Of a stretch of DNA of 11,253 bases, positions 1 to 5,233 are shown piece after piece. The position numbers and the translations under genes were made by a program. The notes under the pieces were generated by a model that was given only the letters and a program-made list of their open reading frames with translations, made no database searches and was not told the origin of the DNA. Position 1 is the first letter of the stretch. Every line of letters starts with the position of its first letter. Source of the DNA: Acidimicrobiia bacterium (GTDB lineage: Bacteria; Actinomycetota; Acidimicrobiia; Acidimicrobiales; Ilumatobacteraceae); assembly GCA_009926705.1 (NCBI GenBank), contig RFOJ01000016.1:1-11253 (forward strand), read 5' to 3'.

Positions 1-1257
1 CTGCAGTCGGCCCTCGACGAGACGCGAGCCCACGCTCGCGACGTCATTAAGGTTCCGCCGCCGCCCAAACCCATTGGCGTGCTGCCGCACGTGGCGACCG
101 GCGTCGACCGCGGTGCACTTGATCGTGTCTTTGCGGCGATGAACCGTTACCCCGAGAACTTCACGGTGCATCCCAAGTTGTTGCGACAGTTCGAACAGCG
201 CGCCGAGATGTACGAACGTGACGGCCAGGTCGACTGGGCGACCGCCGAGGCGCTCGCATTCGGCTCGCTCGCTCTTGAAGGTTCACCGGTGCGCTTGGCC
301 GGTGAAGACTGCCGACGCGGCACGTTCAGCCAGCGCCATGCCGTGCTCGTCGACTACGTGAACGAGACGAAGTACGCACCACTCGCCAACTTGGGCACCG
401 GCACTGGACGCTTCTGGGTGTACGACTCGCTGCTCTCGGAATACGCAGCACTTGGTTTTGAGTACGGCTACGCACTGTCCAACCCCGCGGCGCTCGTGCT
501 GTGGGAAGCGCAGTTCGGCGACTTCGTCAACGGCGCGCAGGTGATCCTCGATCAGTACCTCGTGGCGGCCGAAGACAAGTGGGGTCAGCACAACGGTCTC
601 GTCTTGCTGTTGCCGCACGGCATGGAAGGTCAGGGCCCCGAGCACTCGTCGGCGCGCCTCGAACGGTTCTTGCAGATGTGCGCCGAAGACAACATTCAGG
701 TGGCGTACCCAACGACGGCAGGTCAGTACTTCCACATGTTGCGCCGTCAGGTGCGTCGTGACGTGCGCAAGCCGCTCGTCGTGATGACCCCCAAGCAGCC
801 GCTGCGCATGAAAGAAAGCCGCTCGATGGTCGAAGAGCTCACCCGCGGCTCGTTCGAAGAGGTGCTCGACGACCCGTTCGTTGCCGATCGCAATGCGGTC
901 ACCCGAGTGGTGCTCTGCTCAGGCAAGGTGGCCTGGGACGCAATGAGCGAGCGCGCCAAGCGTTCGGCACCCGTTGCCGTCGTTCGCGTCGAGCAGTTGT
1001 ATCCGTTCCCCGAGGCACAGATCAACGACGTGCTCTCGCGCTATCCGAACGCAAATCAGGTGGTGTGGTTGCAGGAAGAGCCAGAGAACATGGGTGCCTG
1101 GTACTTCGTCGAACACCGCATCTGGCGACTGAAGGACCGCGGCTACGACCTGCGCCACGTCACTCGCGTCGAGTCGGGCAGCCCTGCGACTGGCTCGAAG
1201 GTCGTGCACGACCAAGAACTTGCCGAGCTGATGGACTCGACGTTCGCCGCGTGGTAG
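1..1257 (+). CDS. sucA: 2-oxoglutarate dehydrogenase E1 / Kgd, C-terminal part (5' end outside window)
   Basis: This is the thiamine-diphosphate-dependent E1 of the 2-oxoglutarate dehydrogenase complex (TCA cycle, 2-oxoglutarate to succinyl-CoA), cytoplasmic. The frame is open from base 1, so the gene starts upstream; 418 codons are visible against roughly 930 for a plain E1 or over 1200 for actinobacterial Kgd with its fused E2-like domain. The GTG at 79 is an internal valine codon, not a start. The visible part holds the transketolase-type pyrimidine-binding domain (EGSPVRLAGEDC, then RGTFSQRH near base 316, FEYGYALSNP near 460, LPHGMEGQGPEHSSARLERF near 613, TTAGQYFHMLRRQ near 715) and the E1 C-terminal domain (PLVVMTPKQPLR near 772, to the TAG stop). 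These are hallmark OGDH E1 motifs. Whether the missing N-terminus carries the E2 acyltransferase domain cannot be decided here. It lies 27 nt upstream of the NYN-S1 gene, probably in one transcript. Confidence 0.96.
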   Translation: MQSALDETRAHARDVIKVPPPPKPIGVLPHVATGVDRGALDRVFAAMNRYPENFTVHPKLLRQFEQRAEMYERDGQVDWATAEALAFGSLALEGSPVRLAGEDCRRGTFSQRHAVLVDYVNETKYAPLANLGTGTGRFWVYDSLLSEYAALGFEYGYALSNPAALVLWEAQFGDFVNGAQVILDQYLVAAEDKWGQHNGLVLLLPHGMEGQGPEHSSARLERFLQMCAEDNIQVAYPTTAGQYFHMLRRQVRRDVRKPLVVMTPKQPLRMKESRSMVEELTRGSFEEVLDDPFVADRNAVTRVVLCSGKVAWDAMSERAKRSAPVAVVRVEQLYPFPEAQINDVLSRYPNANQVVWLQEEPENMGAWYFVEHRIWRLKDRGYDLRHVTRVESGSPATGSKVVHDQELAELMDSTFAAW

Positions 1258-1284
1258 CGACGAACTCGTGAGAGCCGCGCTCGA

Positions 1285-2379
1285 GTGGTGACGACGAAGG
1301 GAAAGATTCCCGCCCGCTCTGTACCTGACCATGTAGTTGTCGACGGCAGCAACTTGGCGACCGAGGGACGCAGCAGCCCGAGCCTCAAGCAATTGAACGA
1401 GGCCGTGCTCGCGTTCATGAAGGAGCATCCAAAGACGCAGGTCACCGTGGTGGTCGACGCGAGCTTTGGGCACCGCATCGACAAAAAAGAGGCGGCCGAG
1501 TTTTCTGAAGCCATCGCCAACGGCGAACTCGTCACGCCACCGGCGGGCGCAGTCGGTCGCGGTGACGGTTTCGTCTTGATGATCGCCGACAAGGTGAACG
1601 CGACGATTCTCTCGAACGACAGTTACCAAGAGTTCCACGACCACTACAAGTGGCTCTTTGAGCCCGGTCGATTGATGGGTGGCAAGCCTGTGCCGCACGT
1701 CGGTTGGGTGTTCGTCGACCGTCTGCCGGTGCGCCCCAAAGGCGACTCGGTGCCGCGACGCGGGGTGCCGAACAAGACTGCGCCGCTACCGCGACCCACG
1801 CGCCCGCCGCAGCGCGCAGTGACGAGATCAGAAACGCCGTCGCGAGCCGACAGCTCGGTGCGCACTCCTTCTGCTCGCAGCTCGAGCGCGCCGTCAGCGG
1901 TGAATACGGCTGACCAGTACGAAGCGTTCGTCGCCAAGTATCCCGTCGGGACGAAAGTGAAAGGTGCGGTCGAGTCGTTCGCATCGCACGGTGCGTACGT
2001 GCGTATTGGAGAAGTTGCGGGCTACCTGCCGCTGAGGCTGATGAAGTCGCCCGCCCCGCGCACGCCGCGTGACCACGTGAAGATCGGCGAACAGCTCTCG
2101 CTTGTGGTGAGCGGCTTCAATCCGGCGCGTCGCAGCATCGAAGTGAGCTTGATGCCGGTTGAGAAATCGGCGGCGAGCAAACCGGCGCGTGCCGGCAAGC
2201 AGCAGGCTCGCACCGCAGCGAGACCGGCAACAAAGTCGAGCAGCGACGCAGCGAGACCAGCGGCAAAGTCGAGCAGCGACGCAGCGAGACCGGCAACAAA
2301 GTCGAGCAGCGACGCAGCGAGACCGGCAACAAAGTCGCGTATCGTTCGCGGCCTCAGGCGCCGTCGTCGTCCGGACTGA
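1285..2379 (+). CDS. NYN (Zc3h12a-like) ribonuclease domain fused to S1 RNA-binding domain and basic repeat tail
   Basis: Predicted 364-residue RNA-binding endoribonuclease. Residues about 15-147 look like an NYN/PIN-fold nuclease of the Zc3h12a (MCPIP1/Regnase) type: VDGSN (Asp20, Asn23), VVVDASFG (Asp58), GRGDGF (Asp94) and SNDSYQEF (Asp112) supply the expected acidic metal-binding set. A disordered Pro/Ser/Arg linker follows (about 148-210), then an S1 OB-fold (about 217-290: YPVGTKVKGAVESF, GAYVRIGEVAGYLPL, RRSIEVSLMP). The tail from about 293 is Lys/Ala/Arg-rich, with an 11-residue repeat and a final arginine run. GTG 1285 is the first start after an in-frame stop (the preceding gene's TAG is in the same frame); GTG 1288 is equally possible. 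I see no clear Shine-Dalgarno or -10, so expression probably depends on the upstream sucA transcript. The role is inferred to be RNA processing or decay; no specific substrate can be read from the sequence. Confidence 0.85.
   Translation: MVTTKGKIPARSVPDHVVVDGSNLATEGRSSPSLKQLNEAVLAFMKEHPKTQVTVVVDASFGHRIDKKEAAEFSEAIANGELVTPPAGAVGRGDGFVLMIADKVNATILSNDSYQEFHDHYKWLFEPGRLMGGKPVPHVGWVFVDRLPVRPKGDSVPRRGVPNKTAPLPRPTRPPQRAVTRSETPSRADSSVRTPSARSSSAPSAVNTADQYEAFVAKYPVGTKVKGAVESFASHGAYVRIGEVAGYLPLRLMKSPAPRTPRDHVKIGEQLSLVVSGFNPARRSIEVSLMPVEKSAASKPARAGKQQARTAARPATKSSSDAARPAAKSSSDAARPATKSSSDAARPATKSRIVRGLRRRRRPD
2215..2337 (+). repeat. In-frame 33-bp tandem repeat, about 3.7 copies
   Basis: Copies start at 2215, 2248, 2281 and 2314 (the last is 24 bp). 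Copies 1 and 3 are identical over all 33 bp; copy 2 differs at three bases. Each unit encodes AARPATKSSSD (AARPAAKSSSD in copy 2), so changes in copy number keep the NYN-S1 reading frame. The near-identity at DNA level suggests recent slippage expansion rather than ancient protein repeats. The unit is basic (Arg, Lys) and flexible, consistent with nonspecific nucleic-acid binding. Confidence 0.95.
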
Positions 2380-3556
2380 TCTCCTCAAGTTCGCGGTGCG
2401 CAGTCTCCGGGAAGCTCGTCACCACCAGCACTGACACGATCAGTGGCGCAAGGGCCAGCGTCCCCATCACTCGCGCGTAGCTCCATCCGGCATCGAGTAG
2501 CTGGCCCGCGAGGATTAAACCGACGCTCCCGCCAATCAGGTTGCTCGCGGTGACGGTCGCGGCTCCGCCGCCGCGATATGCAGTCGGAAACATCTCTCCG
2601 CGGTACACGCCGAGTGCCGGATACGCGATACCTAGGCAGATGCCACCCACCATCTCTGCGGCCCACATCGCGGCACCGCTCGTCGCGTACGACGCAGCAA
2701 CCAGCAGTGTTCCTGCGGCGAGCGAGAAGGCTCCCATGAGTCGTCTGCCGCGTCGGTCGGCCAGTCGACCGCCGATGATGAGACCTGCACCCGCCGGCAA
2801 GGCAGTGCCGATGGTGAACAGGCTCACGCCGAGTGCGTCATAGTTGCGAACGTCGCGCAGATAATTGACGAGATACACGCTTGCCGTGCCGACGAACACG
2901 CTGGTGAGAAACGCGGCTATCACCTGAGTGGCGAACCGCGAGCGCGATACGCGAGCTGTTGCGACCGTTCCGACGATTGCCTGCACTCGCACGAATCTTG
3001 CCGTCTCTGGCACGTTGCGTTGTAGCACGTAGGCAACCGGCAACCAGGCGAGCGAGAAGACATAGAGCAAGCGCCACGCCGAGGCGGCCAAATCGGCGAG
3101 CGGCAATGCAGTCACTGCGGCTCCTGCGCCGACACTGCTCGCAATCGCGACGAAACCAAGCGATCTCGCACGTGACTCGCTCGACATTTCTTCGGTAAGA
3201 ATGACGAGGATCATCACGTTCATCAAGAGTGCCAACGGGCGCGCCACCGCCTGCGAAGCCACGAGCCACTCGTAGCTCGGTGCAAGCGCGCCGAGCGCTG
3301 CCAAGACAGGTGCTGCCCACGCCGCCGCAACCAAGACGGTGCGCCGACCCACTCGATCGGCGAGCAGGGCGACAGGCGGCACGATGAGCACGCCCCAACG
3401 CACGACGGCCGCACCGAAACCGATGTCGGCGTCGCTGCGACCGAAGTCGTCTGCCGCGAACGACACGGTCTGCGTAAACAACGTATTGACGTAAGCAAAG
3501 GGAATCGACGCGAGCGCCAGCAATAACAGGATGCGACGTTCACCACCTCTTGCCAC
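2354..3556 (-). CDS. Major facilitator superfamily transporter
   Basis: A 400-residue, Leu/Ala/Val-rich integral membrane protein with the layout of a 12-helix MFS permease. The motif-A loop occurs in both halves (ADRVGRRTVL near residue 65 and GGRLADRRGRR near 260). The mid-protein RNVPETARF and the C-terminal FPETAHRELEEIS resemble the PESPR and PET motifs of sugar-porter / metabolite:H+ symporter families, as does GEMFPTAYRG. The substrate cannot be deduced. The start is GTG at 3556; a TATGCT hexamer ends 6 nt upstream on this strand, arguing for leaderless translation from it. A nearby ATG on this strand (3569) is out of frame. The last codons (acidic SPDDDGA) overlap the convergent NYN-S1 gene by 26 bp. 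The gene is divergent from murA across 21 bp. Confidence 0.93.
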   Translation of the reverse strand: MARGGERRILLLLALASIPFAYVNTLFTQTVSFAADDFGRSDADIGFGAAVVRWGVLIVPPVALLADRVGRRTVLVAAAWAAPVLAALGALAPSYEWLVASQAVARPLALLMNVMILVILTEEMSSESRARSLGFVAIASSVGAGAAVTALPLADLAASAWRLLYVFSLAWLPVAYVLQRNVPETARFVRVQAIVGTVATARVSRSRFATQVIAAFLTSVFVGTASVYLVNYLRDVRNYDALGVSLFTIGTALPAGAGLIIGGRLADRRGRRLMGAFSLAAGTLLVAASYATSGAAMWAAEMVGGICLGIAYPALGVYRGEMFPTAYRGGGAATVTASNLIGGSVGLILAGQLLDAGWSYARVMGTLALAPLIVSVLVVTSFPETAHRELEEISPDDDGA

Positions 3557-3562
3557 GGCGCG

Positions 3563-3570
3563 AGCATACT
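3563..3570. promoter_or_regulatory. Overlapping divergent -10 elements (MFS / murA)
   Basis: The eight bases AGCATACT carry a -10-like hexamer on each strand: CATACT on plus (3565-3570) and TATGCT on minus (3568 down to 3563). The plus hexamer is followed by 7 nt and then GTG of murA at 3578; the minus hexamer by 6 nt and then GTG of the MFS gene at 3556. That is the usual hexamer-to-transcription-start distance, so both mRNAs would begin at or next to the start codon. No convincing -35 is visible at 16-18 bp on either strand. The GAGAG before murA lies too close to the start to act as a normal Shine-Dalgarno. Inferred from sequence only. Confidence 0.55.
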
Positions 3571-3577
3571 GAGAGAG

Positions 3578-4846
3578 GTGAAAATCGAGTCTCCGCGCAT
3601 CGTCGTTCGCCGCAGCGGACCTCTCACTGGCTCCGTCAACGTGCCGGGCGCCAAGAACTCCGTGCTCAAACTGATGGCAGCGACACTGCTCGCCGAAGGC
3701 GACTATGTGCTCACCAACGTGCCAGCGATTACCGACGTGCAGAAAATGTCAGAGACGCTGAATTCGCTCGGCGTTGCGACGGAGTGGCTCGGGCCTCACG
3801 AGTTGCACCTCGTGAACTCCGGCAACATCACGCCCGAGGTGCCTTTCGAGAAGTTCGACAAGATGCGTGCGAGCATCAATGTGCTCGGACCTCTGCTCAC
3901 GCATTACGGATCGGCACGCATCAACTGGCCAGGCGGCGACGACTTCGGCGGTCGTCCGATCAACCTGCACGTCGAAGGACTCCAGCGGATGGGGGCGACG
4001 ATCGACGAAGGCCTCTACGACATCTTCGCTCATGCCGAGCGTTTGAAGGGCACGAATATCGAACTTGCCCTGCCGAGCGTCGGTGCCACAGAAAATCTTC
4101 TCACTGCCGCGGTGTACGCAAAGGGCGTCACTGTCATCGATAACGCCGCGCGCGAGCCTGAGGTGCAAGACCTGTGCAACATGCTCGTCTCGATGGGGGC
4201 CGACATCGAAGGCATCGGCACCTCGAGGCTCGTGATTCATGGCCGCGAACGCGGTTCGCTGAAGAGCACCAAACACACGGTGGTGGCCGACCGCGTGCAA
4301 GCAGCCACGTACATGGCAGCGGTCGCTGTCGCCGGCGGCGACATCATGGTGCGCTCGGCCCGCACCGAGCACATGGAGGCGTTGCTCAATCTCTACGCGC
4401 GCATGGGCGTGGCGGTCACTCCGCAACGCGACGGCGTACGCGTCACGTCGCACGAACGGCTGCGCGCCATCGACTTCATCACCGAGCCGTATCCCGGCAT
4501 CGCCACTGACTACAAGCCGTTGCTCGTGGCCATGCTGTGCGTGAGCCGCGGTGAGGGCTCGGTGACCGAAACGCTTTTCCCTGGTCGTTTCAAATACATC
4601 GAAGAGTTCCGTCGACTCGGAGCATCAATCGCCATCTACGGCAACAAGGCCACGGTTCGCGGCGTCTACGAGTTGATCGGCAGTGAAGTGAAGGTGCCCG
4701 ACATTCGTGCCGGCGCGGCACTCGTCGTGGCGGGTCTCGTAGCGAGCGGCGAGACCGTCATTCGCGACATCGCGCACATCGACCGCGGCTACGACGACTT
4801 GGTCGGCAAGCTCAACGGTCTTGGTGCTGACGTGACTCGCGTTTGA
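3578..4846 (+). CDS. murA: UDP-N-acetylglucosamine 1-carboxyvinyltransferase, Asp-type (fosfomycin-insensitive) active site
   Basis: Transfers enolpyruvate from PEP to UDP-GlcNAc, the first committed step of peptidoglycan synthesis, in the cytoplasm. It is 422 residues, close to the family's usual length of about 420. Family signatures: PGAKNSVLKLMAA (the Lys-Asn substrate motif, residues 23-35), MRASINVLGPL (96-106), PGGDDFGGRPINLH (118-131), ATENLLTAAV, YPGIATDYKPLL (TD equivalent to E. coli Thr304-Asp305), IRAGAALVVAGL (Arg equivalent to Arg397) and HIDRGYDDLVGKL near the end. At the position of the fosfomycin-target Cys115 (PGGC in E. coli) this protein has Asp121, as in the naturally resistant M. 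tuberculosis enzyme (Asp117). GTG 3578 follows a CATACT hexamer by 7 nt, so the mRNA is probably leaderless. No other murein genes are nearby. Its 3' end overlaps a small minus-strand membrane protein gene by 35 bp. A second MurA paralogue elsewhere in the genome cannot be excluded. Confidence 0.94.
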   Translation: MKIESPRIVVRRSGPLTGSVNVPGAKNSVLKLMAATLLAEGDYVLTNVPAITDVQKMSETLNSLGVATEWLGPHELHLVNSGNITPEVPFEKFDKMRASINVLGPLLTHYGSARINWPGGDDFGGRPINLHVEGLQRMGATIDEGLYDIFAHAERLKGTNIELALPSVGATENLLTAAVYAKGVTVIDNAAREPEVQDLCNMLVSMGADIEGIGTSRLVIHGRERGSLKSTKHTVVADRVQAATYMAAVAVAGGDIMVRSARTEHMEALLNLYARMGVAVTPQRDGVRVTSHERLRAIDFITEPYPGIATDYKPLLVAMLCVSRGEGSVTETLFPGRFKYIEEFRRLGASIAIYGNKATVRGVYELIGSEVKVPDIRAGAALVVAGLVASGETVIRDIAHIDRGYDDLVGKLNGLGADVTRV

Positions 4847-4940
4847 CGCGAGAAGTCGCTCGCCAGAGCAAGAGCGCGATGACCGCAATCGGCCCAACGA
4901 CGAGCAAGATTTCGTCCCAACCACCTTGGTGTGCGAGCAC
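4812..4940 (-). CDS. Small single-pass membrane protein, 42 aa
   Basis: Predicted protein of 42 residues beginning MLAHQGGWDE, followed by one hydrophobic helix (about residues 11-26, LLVVGPIAVIALLLW) and a basic tail (RATSRVKRESRQHQDR). The positive-inside rule places the tail in the cytoplasm and the short N-terminus outside. The GTG at 4940 is preferred because a TACGAT hexamer ends exactly 6 nt upstream on this strand (4952-4947); AGGAGC in between could also act as a weak, too-close ribosome site. The frame is open further upstream (to 5099), but that extension would be antisense to the Nfu gene and does not look like protein. The final 35 bp overlap the end of murA. Short GGWDE-plus-one-helix proteins resemble actinobacterial hypothetical proteins I have seen, but I know no function for them. 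Confidence 0.68.
   Translation of the reverse strand: MLAHQGGWDEILLVVGPIAVIALLLWRATSRVKRESRQHQDR
4836..4852. terminator. Weak hairpin across the murA stop codon
   Basis: CTCGCG (4836-4841) pairs perfectly with CGCGAG (4847-4852) around a 5-nt loop that contains the murA TGA. There is no U-tract on either side, so it does not qualify as a classical intrinsic terminator. It may slow polymerase or simply be chance in GC-rich sequence. It also lies inside the coding part of the small minus-strand membrane protein. Confidence 0.25.
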
Positions 4941-4945
4941 GCTCC

Positions 4946-4952
4946 TATCGTA
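4946..4952. promoter_or_regulatory. Overlapping divergent -10 elements (small membrane protein / nfu operon)
   Basis: TATCGTA reads TATCGT on plus (4946-4951) and TACGAT on minus (4952-4947), each a TANNNT hexamer. The minus hexamer stands 6 nt before GTG 4940 (leaderless). The plus hexamer would start RNA near 4958, leaving a leader of about 42 nt before the Nfu gene. The heptamer is close to the symmetrical arrangement reported for bidirectional bacterial promoters. No good -35 is seen on either strand. Confidence 0.55.
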
Positions 4953-4962
4953 GAAGGGGTTC

Positions 4963-4984
4963 GCTCGGCGAAGTCTCGCCGAGC
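4963..4984 (+). promoter_or_regulatory. Perfect 9-bp inverted repeat at the 5' end of the nfu operon leader
   Basis: GCTCGGCGA (4963-4971), loop AGTC, then the exact complement TCGCCGAGC (4976-4984). In the predicted transcript starting near 4958 the stem begins about five nucleotides from the 5' end and finishes five nucleotides before the ribosome site. It could be an mRNA-stabilising stem, an RNA regulatory element, or as DNA an operator for a dimeric repressor. No U-run follows, so it is not an intrinsic terminator. It matches no riboswitch class I can recognise. Confidence 0.7.
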
Positions 4985-4989
4985 ACCAC

Positions 4990-4995
4990 GAGGTG
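4990..4995 (+). promoter_or_regulatory. Ribosome binding site of the Nfu gene
   Basis: GAGGTG, partly complementary to the 16S rRNA 3' end, lies 4 nt before GTG 5000. This supports that start over the GTG at 4993, which is in another frame. It also makes this the only gene in the window with both an apparent leader and a reasonable Shine-Dalgarno. Confidence 0.6.
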
Positions 4996-4999
4996 AAGA

Positions 5000-5230
5000 G
5001 TGTCAATCCGCAGTCAAGTCGAAGAAACCATCGAAGTGATTCGTCCGGCCTTGCAGGCCGACGGTGGTGACATCGTGCTGCAGGATGTCGACGAGTCAAC
5101 CGGTGTCGTGAAAGTCACGTTGGTCGGCGCCTGTGGAACCTGCCCGGCAAGCGACCAGACGTTGAAGGCTGGCATCGAGCGCATCATGCGCGATCGCGTT
5201 GACGGTGTCACCGAAGTTGTCGCCGTCTGA
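5000..5230 (+). CDS. NifU-like C-terminal domain (Nfu) Fe-S scaffold protein
   Basis: A 76-residue protein consisting only of the Nfu domain. Such domains bind a labile [4Fe-4S] cluster between two subunits and deliver it to client enzymes in the cytoplasm. The key motif is GACGTCPAS, with Cys45 and Cys48 forming the CxxC cluster site; the preceding RPALQADGGDIVLQDV and the following TLKAGIERIMRDRV match the family. There is no N-terminal A-type domain as in E. coli NfuA, nor the U-type domain of full NifU. It is first in a tight operon, with the next gene (meaB) beginning 3 nt after its TGA. It is preceded by a leader with a perfect hairpin and a Shine-Dalgarno. The client is unknown; a cysteine desulfurase lies 3.2 kb downstream in a separate unit. 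Confidence 0.93.
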   Translation: MSIRSQVEETIEVIRPALQADGGDIVLQDVDESTGVVKVTLVGACGTCPASDQTLKAGIERIMRDRVDGVTEVVAV

Positions 5231-5233
5231 ACG

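Noticed and set aside
1258..1284. Promoter between sucA and the NYN-S1 gene
   Set aside because: 27 bp without a convincing -10 hexamer at leaderless spacing; co-transcription with sucA is simpler.
919..1698. 259-codon minus-strand open frame across the end of sucA and the start of the NYN-S1 gene
   Set aside because: Antisense to two genes with clear protein motifs; long shadow frames are expected in high-GC coding sequence and this translation shows no recognisable domain.
2215..2337. Possible CRISPR-like or intergenic satellite repeat
   Set aside because: Head-to-tail 33-bp units without spacers, entirely in frame inside a coding region.
3749..4453. 234-codon minus-strand open frame inside murA
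   Set aside because: Fully antisense to well-conserved MurA; His/Arg-rich translation typical of a shadow frame.
4963..4984. Intrinsic terminator for murA
   Set aside because: It has a strong stem but no U-tract, is over 100 bp past the murA stop, and lies downstream of the predicted nfu promoter where a terminator would block the operon.
4941..5099. Upstream extension of the small membrane protein to 5099
   Set aside because: Would be antisense to the Nfu coding region, and its translation is Arg/His/Pro-rich shadow sequence; the promoter hexamer fits GTG 4940.
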